This document shows, piece after piece, positions 15,248 to 24,716 of a stretch of DNA of 64,000 bases; within the stretch, counting starts at the first letter, position 1; every line of letters starts with the position of its first letter. The DNA comes from JAJPHI01 sp035541875 (GTDB taxonomy: Bacteria; Desulfobacterota; Binatia; Binatales; Binataceae), in the NCBI GenBank assembly GCA_035541875.1, contig DATKML010000005.1:20122-84121 (forward strand). Direction: 5' to 3'. A program made the position numbers and the translations under genes. The notes beneath the pieces are model-generated. The model made no database searches. It saw nothing but the letters and a program-made list of their open reading frames with translations, and was not told the DNA's origin.

Positions 15248-17386
15248 ATGCCGAACGTCATCGAAATCGCCGATCTCCATAAAACCTACACGCTGGGCGA
15301 GATCGAGGTACATGCTCTTCGAGGCGTCAGCCTGACGATCGCACGTGGCGAGTTCGTTGCAATCATGGGCGCCTCGGGGTCCGGCAAATCGACCCTGATG
15401 AATATCCTCGGATGCCTCGATCGGCCGACCTCCGGACATTATCTGCTTGAAGGCGCCGACGTCGCGGCGATGGCTGAAGAGGAACTAGCCGCGATTCGCA
15501 GCCAACGAATCGGTTTTATCTTTCAGAACTTCAACCTCTTATCGCGTACTAGCACGCGCGAGAATATCGAACTTCCGCTCTTTTATTCCGGGCGTGTGGC
15601 TGACGCCGATCGGAGAGCGGGCGAGCTGATCGAAAAGGTTGGCCTGCAGGGCCGCGAACAGAACCATCCGAATCAGTTGTCGGGCGGGCAGCAACAGCGG
15701 GTCGCGATTGCACGGGCCTTGATCAACCAACCGGCAATTCTGCTCGCCGACGAGCCGACCGGTAATCTCGATTCAAAAAATACCGCTGAGATCATGGATC
15801 TGATCAGGCGGTTGAATCGCGAAAGCGGCTTGACCGTGATTATCGTGACGCATGAGCCGGAGGTCGCTACTTACACCGATCGCGTAATCACTTTCCGCGA
15901 CGGCGAGATTATCTCGGACGTTCGCCAGGGTGAGGTACAGGTCGCACCAGCGGGTCCCGTGACGGCACAGCGCGAAACTACGACGACGCCACCAGAGGGT
16001 CGCGCCACTAGCACGAATTTCGGCCGGATGGCGCTAACGGCCGCGGCGCGGGCGCTGCGTCGTAACAAGATGCGCGCGCTGCTCACGATGCTGGGAATCT
16101 TTATCGGCGTCGCCGCGGTGATCGCGATGGTCGCCGTCGGTGATGGCGCCCGTTACGCAGTGCAGCAACAGATCCAGAGCCTCGGGACCAACCTGGTAAT
16201 CGTGCTGCCCGGCGCGACCACCTCGAACGGTGTGCGCGCCGGTTTCGGCAGCGCTTCGACCCTGACCGCGGCGGACGCGGAAGCTGTGAGCAAAGAAGCG
16301 CGCAACGCGAACGCGACGAGTTATACGAATAGCCAGGTCGCACAAGTCATCTACGAAGGTCGTAACTGGAGCACCAGTATCAACGGTGCGACGCCCGCCT
16401 ATTTCACGATTCGCGATTGGCCAGTTTCTCAGGGCCGGCTGTTCACTGACGAGGAGAATCGCGCCGCCGCTCCGGTCTGCCTACTCGGTCAGACGGTCGT
16501 AAATAATCTCTTTGCGCCCGGCGAAGACCCGATTGGCGCGACGATTCGCATCAAGAACTTTCCGCTTAAAGTGGTCGGCGTCCTTGCCGTGAAAGGTCAG
16601 TCGAACTACGGGCGGGATCAGGACGACGTCGTGATGATGCCCTTCACGACCGCCGAGCGCAAAGTACTCGGCGTCGCGGCCGTCAGTGCCGTGGTCTCGA
16701 CCACCACCGGCAACGGATCGACCAACCCCGTGCTCAACCCCTACGCCAGCGTGCTCACTCCGCGATCGGTCTATTCAACCGCAACCAGCCTTTTCAGCCC
16801 TTTCGGTAGTGCGCCCAAAATCGCCGGCGTCGTGAATATGATTTATGTCCAGGCCGATGCCGCCGATACGGTTGATCTGGTGCAGAAGCAGGTCACCGAC
16901 GTGCTCCATCGGCGCCATCATATTCAGCCCGGTCAGGACGATGATTTCACCGTGCGCAGCCTTAACGAGATCGCGCAGGCCTCGGAGAGCGCAACGCGCG
17001 TGATGACGCTGCTGCTCGCCGCCGTCGCCTCGATTTCGTTGCTCGTCGGCGGTATCGGAATCATGAATATCATGCTGGTTTCGGTGACTGAGCGAACCCG
17101 CGAAATCGGTATCCGGATGGCTATCGGCGCGCGCCGCTTGCACATCCTGCTCCAGTTTCTCGTCGAATCGGTATTACTCAGTATCGTCGGCGGACTTGCT
17201 GGTGTGGTGCTGGGAGTAGTGTCATCGAAGGTGCTCTCCTCACTGGCGAGCTGGCCAACGCTGATCTCGACGCCCTCGGTTATCGGTGGTTTCCTCTTCG
17301 CCGCAACGATCGGTGTGTTCTTCGGATGGTACCCCGCACGCAAAGCCTCGCGCCTCGACCCAATCGATGCCCTGCGGTATGAGTAG
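15248..17386 (+). CDS. macB: MacB-like ABC transporter, fused ATPase and permease
   Basis: A 712-residue protein joining an N-terminal ATPase (about 1-225) to a MacB-type permease. The ATPase shows Walker A GASGSGKST, signature LSGGQQQRVAIARAL and Walker B LLADEPTGNLDS. The permease has a first membrane helix near 285, a large periplasmic domain, and three C-terminal FtsX-like helices beginning at LLVGGIGIMNIMLVSVTERT. MacB-type pumps act as mechanotransmitters exporting macrolides, peptides or lipids, so the substrate is open. The ATG at 15248 lies nine bases after macA; a TTG at 15236 is in frame but less likely. Confidence 0.93.
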   Translation: MPNVIEIADLHKTYTLGEIEVHALRGVSLTIARGEFVAIMGASGSGKSTLMNILGCLDRPTSGHYLLEGADVAAMAEEELAAIRSQRIGFIFQNFNLLSRTSTRENIELPLFYSGRVADADRRAGELIEKVGLQGREQNHPNQLSGGQQQRVAIARALINQPAILLADEPTGNLDSKNTAEIMDLIRRLNRESGLTVIIVTHEPEVATYTDRVITFRDGEIISDVRQGEVQVAPAGPVTAQRETTTTPPEGRATSTNFGRMALTAAARALRRNKMRALLTMLGIFIGVAAVIAMVAVGDGARYAVQQQIQSLGTNLVIVLPGATTSNGVRAGFGSASTLTAADAEAVSKEARNANATSYTNSQVAQVIYEGRNWSTSINGATPAYFTIRDWPVSQGRLFTDEENRAAAPVCLLGQTVVNNLFAPGEDPIGATIRIKNFPLKVVGVLAVKGQSNYGRDQDDVVMMPFTTAERKVLGVAAVSAVVSTTTGNGSTNPVLNPYASVLTPRSVYSTATSLFSPFGSAPKIAGVVNMIYVQADAADTVDLVQKQVTDVLHRRHHIQPGQDDDFTVRSLNEIAQASESATRVMTLLLAAVASISLLVGGIGIMNIMLVSVTERTREIGIRMAIGARRLHILLQFLVESVLLSIVGGLAGVVLGVVSSKVLSSLASWPTLISTPSVIGGFLFAATIGVFFGWYPARKASRLDPIDALRYE

Positions 17387-17389
17387 GCC

Positions 17390-17950
17390 CTAAATACTTT
17401 CTCGCTCTTTGGCGGCAGCTGAGACTCTTTCGGCTTTAGCTATAGTTTGCAGGACGAGTTCCTCGAAGCTTGATTCCAGCTCACACAAAACTCGCACCCG
17501 GTCGTGACACAGGATTTCTTCGTGGTCGACTTTTACTACCCGACAATCCTGAGTCTTCTTTCGCGATCGGGTGTCAAAACAGATCGGATCGTAGCCACCG
17601 CCTCCTACCTTCCCAAACTGTATATAGCCCGCTGAGGCCAAAGCCTTGGACAAAAAGTGGTCTCTGGTAATTTCTTCAACTTCCGCCCAGCGATAAGAAC
17701 ACAACAGAAGCTCGTACAGTGGAGGAAGCCGAACTGGAAAGTGCGCCCGAAGCTTTTCTATGTCACTCTGATCTGTGTCGCATCTCTTCGGCCTCCAATG
17801 CTTGTAGCCAAAATCATCTGGTTCACCGGAGGCTAGCTCTAACGCCAGCGGATCTGTGTCCCAAGCGATCAAGTCGTCCAGAATCGGGAAGGTCTTTACG
17901 AACTGATCGAGGAGATCGTTCCATCGCTCCTTTTTTAATGGTTTGACCAC
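17390..17950 (-). CDS. SMI1/KNR4 (SUKH)-like protein
   Basis: About 186 residues. The segment FPVRLPPLYELLLCSYRWAE near 60-80 and the late VVKVDHEEILCHDRVRVLCE followed by SFEELVLQTI resemble the SUKH superfamily, used widely as immunity proteins against polymorphic toxins but also found alone. The start is uncertain: I use the GTG at 17950 because upstream sequence in the frame overlaps the end of glmS. No toxin gene is adjacent, so an immunity role is unsupported here. It sits three bases from the convergent macB stop and downstream of glmS. Confidence 0.6.
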   Translation of the reverse strand: MVKPLKKERWNDLLDQFVKTFPILDDLIAWDTDPLALELASGEPDDFGYKHWRPKRCDTDQSDIEKLRAHFPVRLPPLYELLLCSYRWAEVEEITRDHFLSKALASAGYIQFGKVGGGGYDPICFDTRSRKKTQDCRVVKVDHEEILCHDRVRVLCELESSFEELVLQTIAKAERVSAAAKERESI

Positions 17951-17982
17951 TGGCCTGCGGCCGAAGATACCTGATTGCCGTC

Positions 17983-19815
17983 CTACTCGACCGTAACCGA
18001 TTTCGCCAGATTGCGAGGCTGATCGACGTCTGTGCCGCGATACACCGCGATATGATACGCGAGCAGCTGTAGCGGCACCGTCGTCAGCACCGGCATCAGG
18101 AAGCGATTCGTCGTCGGCACATCGATAATGTCCCACGCGACCTCTTCGAGTTCGCGCGAGCGATGGTCCGTCACCGCGATAATGCGGCCGTTGCGCGATT
18201 CAACTTCCTTCAGGTTCGACATGGTCTTGTCGAAGACATTGTCGTTCGGAATGATCACCACCACCGGCATCTCGTCGTCGATTAGCGCGATCGGCCCGTG
18301 CTTCATCTCGCCCGCCGAATAGCCCTCGGCGTGGATGTAGGAAATCTCTTTGAGCTTGAGCGCCCCTTCCAGCGCGACGGGATAGTTGATGCCGCGTCCG
18401 AGATAGAGGAAGTCGCGCGACTTGCCGTATTTACGCGCAACCTTCTCGATCGCTCGCTCCTGACTGAGTATCGCTTCGATCTGATTCGGTATCACGAACA
18501 TCGGCTGTAGCAGCTCTTCCACCTGGCTCGGGTTCAAACGCCCGAGCCGGCTCGCCAGATGAATCGCGAAGAGATAGAACGCCTCGATCTGCGTGAGAAA
18601 ACATTTGGTCGTCGTCACGCTGATCTCGGGACCGCATCGCGTGTAGAGCTGCGCATGCGCCTTTCGCGCGATCGATGAATCCACGGTGTTAGTGAGCGCA
18701 ATCAGATGGCTCCCGCGCCGCTTGCCCTCTTCCATCGCAGCGAGTGTATCGGCGGTTTCGCCCGACTGGGACACCGCGACGATCAGCGTGCGTTCATCGA
18801 TCGCGGGACTGCGATAACGAAACTCGGCTGAGTAATCGACCTCAGCCGGAATTCCGCATAGCTCCTCGATCATGAACTTGCCGATCTGCGAGGAAATCCA
18901 CGACGCACCCGCCGAGACCATCACGATTCGGCTTATCGCGCTCGGTCCGCCTGCGGGTAACAGGTCCGCTTCGAAACGTACTTCGTTCGAACCGGCGCTG
19001 GCGCGGCCGCTCAGTGTATCGATCCAGGCTTGCGGCTGCTCGGCGATCTCTTTGCGCAGATAGTGCGGATAACCACCCTTGGTTGCCGCGACCGCGTCCC
19101 ACTCGATTACGCGCGGCTGCCGCTCAATCGGTGCGCCGTCAAAGGTCGAGAGCTTCACACCCTCCGCACTGACTTCCGCCAGTTCGCCGTCCTCGAGTAC
19201 GAACGTGCGGCGCGTATGCTCCAGAATCGCCGGGATATCCGACGCGACAAAGTTCTCGCCATCGCCAAGTCCGAGCACCAGCGGCGTCGCAGTCTTCGCT
19301 GCGACGAGTTTGCCGGGTTCCGTCTGCGACATCACGACGATCGAGAATGATCCACGCAACTCCCTGACGACTGCCCGCACCGCCTCGGTGAGCGAGCTTT
19401 TCTCTCGCAGCCGCTCCTCGATCAGATGCGAAATCAGTTCCGTATCGGTCTCGGATTTAAGTTTGTGGCCGCGCTTAATCAAATCGGCGCGCAACTCGAT
19501 GTAATTCTCGATGATGCCGTTATGGATTACCGCGACGGGGCCCGCCTGATGCGGATGCGCGTTGGTCTCGGAGGGCCGCCCATGCGTGGCCCATCGCGTA
19601 TGACCCATTCCGATGTGACCATGCAGCGGGGTCTCATCGATCAGCTTGCGCAGATTATCGAGCTTGCCAACCGCGCGGCGAATTTCGAGTGTCTGACCGC
19701 CGTTCAGTGTCGCGAGTCCGGCCGAGTCGTAGCCGCGATATTCGAGCCGCCGGAGTCCACCGAGAAGGATAGGCGCCGCTTCGCGGGGCCCGACATAACC
19801 CATGATTCCGCACAT
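17983..19815 (-). CDS. glmS: glutamine--fructose-6-phosphate aminotransferase (isomerizing)
   Basis: A 610-residue enzyme making glucosamine-6-phosphate for peptidoglycan and LPS. The N-terminal Ntn glutaminase domain starts MCGIMGYVG, with Cys2 as nucleophile after Met removal. It includes GMGHTRWATHG near 70 and the HNGIIENY loop near 97. Two SIS isomerase domains follow (about 285-425 and 455-595), with VSQSGETADTLAAM in the first and the C-terminal LAKSVTVE tail. It lies eight bases after glmU, giving a glmU-glmS pair that covers successive steps. No glmS ribozyme is visible in the eight-base gap. Confidence 0.97.
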   Translation of the reverse strand: MCGIMGYVGPREAAPILLGGLRRLEYRGYDSAGLATLNGGQTLEIRRAVGKLDNLRKLIDETPLHGHIGMGHTRWATHGRPSETNAHPHQAGPVAVIHNGIIENYIELRADLIKRGHKLKSETDTELISHLIEERLREKSSLTEAVRAVVRELRGSFSIVVMSQTEPGKLVAAKTATPLVLGLGDGENFVASDIPAILEHTRRTFVLEDGELAEVSAEGVKLSTFDGAPIERQPRVIEWDAVAATKGGYPHYLRKEIAEQPQAWIDTLSGRASAGSNEVRFEADLLPAGGPSAISRIVMVSAGASWISSQIGKFMIEELCGIPAEVDYSAEFRYRSPAIDERTLIVAVSQSGETADTLAAMEEGKRRGSHLIALTNTVDSSIARKAHAQLYTRCGPEISVTTTKCFLTQIEAFYLFAIHLASRLGRLNPSQVEELLQPMFVIPNQIEAILSQERAIEKVARKYGKSRDFLYLGRGINYPVALEGALKLKEISYIHAEGYSAGEMKHGPIALIDDEMPVVVIIPNDNVFDKTMSNLKEVESRNGRIIAVTDHRSRELEEVAWDIIDVPTTNRFLMPVLTTVPLQLLAYHIAVYRGTDVDQPRNLAKSVTVE

Positions 19816-19823
19816 ACTGTCTA

Positions 19824-21266
19824 TTACTTCCCGTCGTTTTTCTTATGTTCGCGCGCCTTCGGATGATCCTTGTGACGCTCATGCCACGCCGCCGTCCATC
19901 CGGGCTTTTCGCGCTGCGGATGATGCGACATCACCAGCGCGCCATCCTGGACGTCGCGTAGAATAGTAGTGCCCGAGGCGACGTAGACGTCGTTCCCGAC
20001 CTTCACCGGCGCGACGAGCTGCGTGTCGCATCCGACCATGCAGTTGTCGCCGATCTCCGTCTGATGCTTGTCGTAGCCGTCGTAATTGACGGTGATAACG
20101 CCGCATCCGACATTGCTATCGCGCCCGATAATCGCATCGCCGAGATAGCTCAGATGGCTCGCTTTGCTGCCGCGCCCGATCCGCGCCTTCTTCGTCTCGA
20201 CGAAATTGCCGATTCGGTTATGACCTTCGAGCTGCGTTCCCTCACGCAGATTCGCGAATGGCCCGATCTCGCACTCCTCGCCGATTACGCATTCCTCGGC
20301 TCGTACACCAATCTTCAGATGGGAGCGATCGCCGACTACCACATCGCGCAGCCACGCGGTCCCTTCGATCAGCACGCTTGAGCCGATACGACTGCGCCCG
20401 AGAATCTGCACGTTGGGCCCAATCGTCGTATCCGGCCCGATCTGCACTTCGGGACCGATATAGGCAGTAGCGGGATCGATCAGCGTCACTCCCGCCTTCA
20501 TCAATTCGTGATTCTTTTCTTCGCGCACTTGCGCCTCCATCCGCGCCAATTCCTGCCGCGAATTCACTCCGGCGAACTCATCCGCATCGCGCGCCTGCCA
20601 CGCGTTAACGGCAAGACCCTCGCGTCGAGCAATCGCAACGATGTCAGTGAGGTAGAACTCGCCTTGGGCGTTATTGGGCTGCAGCAGTTCCAGCGCGCCG
20701 CGCAGAAAGGCCGCATCCGCAAGATAGGTCCCGGTGTTGATCTCGTTGATCGCCTTTTCCGCGTCGCTCGCGTCCTTCGCCTCGACAATCGCTTCGACGT
20801 TGCCGCGAGGATCGCGTACCACGCGTCCGTAACTGCCGGGATCATCGATTCGGACACTTATAAACGAGAGCTTCGCCTGCGATCGGCGATGTTCCGCGAC
20901 AAACGCCGCCAGCGATTCGGCTTTGACCATAGGCATGTCGCCACATCCGATGAGAACGTCACCGGCGAAATTGTGGCGAAGTGCTCCTATCGCACAGCGT
21001 GCCGCATGACCGGTTCCACGCTGCTCGCGCTGAAGCGCAAAGCTCAACTCCTTCGAGGGACACGCGCGACGCGACGCCGCTTTGACCTCGTCGGCCTGAT
21101 GGCCCACGACGACGACCAGCGGATTCGCCGCGACCTGGGCCATCGCGCGCAGGACTCGCGCGATCATCGGCTCACCACCGATTTCGTGGAGAACCTTGGC
21201 TCGCGCCGATTTCATTCGGGTACCGAGCCCGGCGGCCAAGACTATCGCAGCTATGGGACGTTCCAT
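19824..21266 (-). CDS. glmU: bifunctional UDP-GlcNAc diphosphorylase/glucosamine-1-P N-acetyltransferase
   Basis: A 480-residue two-domain enzyme that acetylates GlcN-1-P and then makes UDP-GlcNAc. The uridylyltransferase domain opens with AAGLGTRMKSARAKVLHEIGG near residue 10-30 and contains GDMPMVKAESL near 107. The left-handed beta-helix from about residue 255 has hexapeptide repeats, including IGPDTTIGPNVQI, and acetyl-transfer residues in SHLSYLGDA and NYDGYDKHQTEIG. A charged C-terminal tail (HPKAREHKKN) follows. It is the first gene of the glmU-glmS unit. Confidence 0.97.
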   Translation of the reverse strand: MERPIAAIVLAAGLGTRMKSARAKVLHEIGGEPMIARVLRAMAQVAANPLVVVVGHQADEVKAASRRACPSKELSFALQREQRGTGHAARCAIGALRHNFAGDVLIGCGDMPMVKAESLAAFVAEHRRSQAKLSFISVRIDDPGSYGRVVRDPRGNVEAIVEAKDASDAEKAINEINTGTYLADAAFLRGALELLQPNNAQGEFYLTDIVAIARREGLAVNAWQARDADEFAGVNSRQELARMEAQVREEKNHELMKAGVTLIDPATAYIGPEVQIGPDTTIGPNVQILGRSRIGSSVLIEGTAWLRDVVVGDRSHLKIGVRAEECVIGEECEIGPFANLREGTQLEGHNRIGNFVETKKARIGRGSKASHLSYLGDAIIGRDSNVGCGVITVNYDGYDKHQTEIGDNCMVGCDTQLVAPVKVGNDVYVASGTTILRDVQDGALVMSHHPQREKPGWTAAWHERHKDHPKAREHKKNDGK

Positions 21267-21358
21267 CTCGTCCCAGGATTGTACCCTAGCGTCAGCCTTG
21301 ATGCTTTAGGCTAATTTCGACTACGGCACTTCAAAGCACCTATTGACGGCTGAAGCGT

Positions 21359-21655
21359 TTAGTTTCTGGCCTTTTTTGAGAACAGCGCGTCGAGTTTCGC
21401 CCGCGCGTCGGAGCCGGATGCGACGTGTTTAGCTGTCCCACTCTTCGGAGCGAAATAATCACAAAAATTCGCCCGATCTTTGTCGACTACACGCTCCGCT
21501 TGGGTTTCACGACATTGATTATTGTAGGCCGGGTCATGAAAATCGCAGTTTAGGCATATGTGTAGCGGACGATCGCACTTCGGGCATCGATCGCGAAACC
21601 CGATTACTTCCTGAGGTTTGATCGTGATCGCGCCCGCGCAATGAAAACAGTTCAT
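21359..21655 (-). CDS. conserved zinc-ribbon protein of unknown function
   Basis: A 98-residue protein with cysteine pairs CFHC (3-6), CPKC (24-27), CLNC (34-37) and later single cysteines in NQCRETQAERVVDKDRANFC. The pattern ending ERVVDKDRANFCDYF is one I recognise from conserved uncharacterised proteins of Deltaproteobacteria-like genomes; no function is established. The C-terminal 25 residues are polar and lysine-rich. It lies upstream of glmU on the same strand, 92 bases away, and is divergent from xerC. Confidence 0.75.
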   Translation of the reverse strand: MNCFHCAGAITIKPQEVIGFRDRCPKCDRPLHICLNCDFHDPAYNNQCRETQAERVVDKDRANFCDYFAPKSGTAKHVASGSDARAKLDALFSKKARN

Positions 21656-21703
21656 GCTTCTGGCCTACCCTGAAACGCTGCTAACATTCCAGTGTATTGA
21701 GGG

Positions 21704-22660
21704 GTGGTGGTGAGCAGGGGGCGGGCGAGTCTGCGAGCCGCGGCCAAAATGAAGATGCTCTATGAGATCGAGGCTTTTGCCGAGGTGATCCGCAAGGCGC
21801 AGCGCGCCTCCCGCAACACGGCGGTAAGTTATCGCCGCGACCTGATCGATTTTCATGGCTACCTGCTGAGCGGACGTACCGCACTCAACGATTCCGGCAA
21901 GGGCGTCGACGCCAGCAAGATTACCGCCGACCATATCCGCAATTATCTGGCTGAGTTGATTCGCGCGCGCGCCTCACGCGCGACGGTGCAGCGCCGCCTC
22001 TTCGCGATTAAAGCCTTCTTTCGCTCACGCGAGACGCTCACCGGTGTACCGAGCCCGGCGCGGGCGATGCGTTCGCTCAAGACCGAGAAGCGGCTGCCCC
22101 AAGTGATGAGCGAGGACGCGGTTGCGACACTAATCGAGGCCAATGAATCGGGCGACAATCCGGCAACGCGACGCGATCGCGCGATCGTGGAGTTGCTCTA
22201 CTCGACCGGTCTCCGCGTCAGCGAACTGACGAATCTATGCTGGCGCGATATCGATACCGAACTTGGGATGGTGATGGTGCGGTCGGGCAAAGGAAACAAG
22301 GATCGACTGGTACCGGCAGGCGAACCTGCGATGGACGCAATCGCGGCCTGGCGCAAGGTGATGCCTCTTGAACCCACGCCCGACGGTCCCGTCTTCACGA
22401 ATTTGCGCGGCTCCCGCCTAACAACGCGATCAATTCAGAAAATGGTCGAAAAGCGACTGCTTAACGCCGGTATCGATACGCCGCTGACGCCGCATGGCCT
22501 GCGCCACTGCTTCGCGACCCATCTGCTGAACGCTGGCGCCGACCTGCGCTCGATTCAGGAGATGCTCGGCCATTCGAGTCTGGCTACCACGCAGCGCTAT
22601 ACTCATGTCAGTATACGCCATCTAAAAGAGGTTTACCGACGTGCCCACCCGCGAGCCTGA
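21704..22660 (+). CDS. xerC: tyrosine recombinase XerC
   Basis: A 318-residue tyrosine recombinase, normally resolving chromosome dimers at dif with XerD. The N-terminal SAM-like DNA-binding domain spans roughly residues 15-110. Catalytic motifs are Arg at about 171 in TGLRVSELTNL, HGLRHCFATHLL near 265, GHSSLATTQRYTHV near 290 with the nucleophilic tyrosine. The location directly before hslV and hslU is the classical xerC arrangement and separates it from phage integrases. The start is one of several consecutive GTG codons (21704-21712) after TGAGGGG; an ATG at 21749 is an alternative. Confidence 0.9.
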   Translation: MVVSRGRASLRAAAKMKMLYEIEAFAEVIRKAQRASRNTAVSYRRDLIDFHGYLLSGRTALNDSGKGVDASKITADHIRNYLAELIRARASRATVQRRLFAIKAFFRSRETLTGVPSPARAMRSLKTEKRLPQVMSEDAVATLIEANESGDNPATRRDRAIVELLYSTGLRVSELTNLCWRDIDTELGMVMVRSGKGNKDRLVPAGEPAMDAIAAWRKVMPLEPTPDGPVFTNLRGSRLTTRSIQKMVEKRLLNAGIDTPLTPHGLRHCFATHLLNAGADLRSIQEMLGHSSLATTQRYTHVSIRHLKEVYRRAHPRA

Positions 22661-23207
22661 TTACGATTCCCCCAACCGCGTCCGCGCCACCACGATTCTG
22701 TGCGTGCGCCATCAGGGCAAGGTCGTGATGGCGGGGGACGGGCAGGTCAGCGTCGGCCAGACGATCATGAAGCGCGGCGCACGCAAGGTCCGCCGTCTGC
22801 ACAATGATCGGATTCTCGCCGGTTTCGCCGGATCGACCGCCGACGCACTCACGCTTTTCGACAAGTTCGAGGGCAAGCTGCAGGAGTTCAACGGGAACCT
22901 CCGCCGCGCCGCGGTCGAGATGGCCAAGGATTGGCGCACCGACCGGATTCTGCGACGGCTCGAAGCAATGCTCGTCGTGGCCGATATAGACAGCACTCTC
23001 CTGATCTCGGGCGGCGGCGACGTGATCGAACCGGATGACGGACTGATCGCGATCGGGTCGGGGGGCAACTACGCGCTATCAGCGGCGCGCGCTCTGACTC
23101 GCTATGCCGCGGATCTCACGGCGCGCCAAATCGCCGAAGACGCGATGACGATCGCCGCCGAGATCTGCGTCTATACAAATGATCAGTTCGTGATCGAAGA
23201 GCTGTAG
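22641..23207 (+). CDS. hslV: ATP-dependent protease subunit HslV with short leader
   Basis: A 188-residue peptidase subunit of the HslUV (ClpQY) protease. The mature core starts TTILCVRHQGKVVMAGDGQV; the first of these threonines, at residue 17, is the expected N-terminal nucleophile. The protein would therefore need removal of a 16-residue leader, which is longer than the single Met of E. coli HslV. Other family blocks are ARKVRRLHNDRILAGFAGSTADA and GSGGNYALSAARAL. The GTG start at 22641 overlaps xerC by 20 bases. hslU follows after 105 bases with nothing evident between. Confidence 0.94.
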   Translation: MPTREPDYDSPNRVRATTILCVRHQGKVVMAGDGQVSVGQTIMKRGARKVRRLHNDRILAGFAGSTADALTLFDKFEGKLQEFNGNLRRAAVEMAKDWRTDRILRRLEAMLVVADIDSTLLISGGGDVIEPDDGLIAIGSGGNYALSAARALTRYAADLTARQIAEDAMTIAAEICVYTNDQFVIEEL

Positions 23208-23312
23208 CTCCTTGATTGGCTCTCTCGCATAAGGCAATTTCATCGTCCCGAGCAGCTCCATCCCTACCTCCAGTAGTTTTGCTTCGAGGGCGCGCCGGTA
23301 CAAAATAAGCCT

Positions 23313-24689
23313 ATGGCTGCTCCGCAAGTGATGACCCCGCGGGAGATCGTTTCCGAACTCGACCGCTATATAGTTGGACAACACGACGCCAAGCGCGCCG
23401 TTGCGATTGCTTTACGTAACCGATGGCGCCGGCAGAATGTCGCGCCAGAACTGCGCGACGAAATCGCGCCCAAGAATATCCTCATGATTGGCCCGACCGG
23501 TGTCGGCAAGACCGAAATCGCTCGTCGACTCGCCAGGTTGGCCCAGGCTCCTTTCGTGAAGGTCGAGGCCTCGCGTTACACCGAGGTCGGCTATGTCGGC
23601 CGCGATGTCGAGTCGATGATCCGCGATCTCGCCGAAATCTCGGTGAAGATGGTCCGTGACGAGGAACGCGAGCGCGTTCAAGTCAAGGCGCGCGAGGCCG
23701 CAGAGGAGCGGCTGCTCGATATCCTCTATCCCACACCCGCCGGACGCAGCCGCCGCGCACCGACGATCGACACCGAGACGGATATGGAAGTACCTCCCAG
23801 CGATTCCCATCGAGAAACCCGCGAGAAGCTGCGTAAGCTGCTGCGCGACGGCTTCCTCAAGGATCGGGAGGTCGATATTGAGGTCACGGCGCAGGCCACC
23901 CCGATGGTCGAAGTGGTGACGCCGCAAGGGATGGAAGAGATGGGCGCGAGCATGAAGGAGCTCTTCAGCCAAATCATGCCCAAGAAGTCGCGCCATCGTA
24001 AGGTCAAAGTGCCCGAGGCGCTCGAGATTCTCGCACAGGAAGAGGCGGCCAAGCTGGTCGATATGGAGAATGTCGCGCGCGAGGCGGTGACCCGGGCCGA
24101 ACAATCGGGAATCGTCTTTATCGACGAGATCGACAAGATTGCCGGGCGGCAATCGGCACAGGGTCCCGATGTATCGCGGGAGGGCGTCCAGCGCGATCTG
24201 CTACCCATCGTCGAAGGTTCAACCGTAAATACCAAGTACGGCGCGGTGCGAACGGACCATATCTTGTTCGTCGCGTCGGGTGCCTTCCACACCTCGAAGC
24301 CGTCGGACCTTATCCCGGAGTTTCAGGGGCGGTTTCCGATTCGCGTCGAGCTGAAAGCCTTGACCAAAGAGGACTTTATCCGCATCCTGACGGAGCCCGA
24401 AAACGCGCTGTCGAAACAATACGTTGCCCTGCTCGAAACCGAGAAGGTGCGCCTCAGTTTCGGACCCGATGCGATCGCCGCGTTGGCGGAAATCGCGGCC
24501 CAGGTGAATGCGCGTTCGGAGAACATTGGCGCGCGGCGGCTCCATACGGTGCTCGAACGGCTGCTCGAAGAGCTCTCTTTCAATGCACCGGAATTGGGCG
24601 GGCAGACGGTCGAAGTCGACGCTGCGTATGTGCATCAGAGGCTTGATCCGATTCTCAAGAACGAAGATCTCTCGCGCTACATCCTGTAG
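23313..24689 (+). CDS. hslU: ATP-dependent protease ATPase subunit HslU
   Basis: A 458-residue AAA+ unfoldase that feeds substrates to HslV. The N-terminal block is TPREIVSELDRYIVGQ. Walker A is GPTGVGKTEIARRL near 58-70, the pore loop region follows as ASRYTEVGYVGRDVES, Walker B is GIVFIDEIDKI near 266-276, and sensor II ENIGARRLHTVLERLLEE lies near 405. The variable I-domain occupies about 110-240. The C-terminus EDLSRYIL is the conserved tail that docks into HslV. It is 27 bases before argB on the same strand. Confidence 0.97.
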   Translation: MAAPQVMTPREIVSELDRYIVGQHDAKRAVAIALRNRWRRQNVAPELRDEIAPKNILMIGPTGVGKTEIARRLARLAQAPFVKVEASRYTEVGYVGRDVESMIRDLAEISVKMVRDEERERVQVKAREAAEERLLDILYPTPAGRSRRAPTIDTETDMEVPPSDSHRETREKLRKLLRDGFLKDREVDIEVTAQATPMVEVVTPQGMEEMGASMKELFSQIMPKKSRHRKVKVPEALEILAQEEAAKLVDMENVAREAVTRAEQSGIVFIDEIDKIAGRQSAQGPDVSREGVQRDLLPIVEGSTVNTKYGAVRTDHILFVASGAFHTSKPSDLIPEFQGRFPIRVELKALTKEDFIRILTEPENALSKQYVALLETEKVRLSFGPDAIAALAEIAAQVNARSENIGARRLHTVLERLLEELSFNAPELGGQTVEVDAAYVHQRLDPILKNEDLSRYIL

Positions 24690-24716
24690 CTCGTTGGCGA
24701 TCACCGGAGCATCATC

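Noticed and set aside
19816..19823. glmS ribozyme
   Set aside because: The gap between glmU and glmS is eight bases, too short for the ribozyme.
20508..21314. 268-codon plus-strand frame opposite glmU
   Set aside because: Shadow of glmU; no ribosome site or family pattern.
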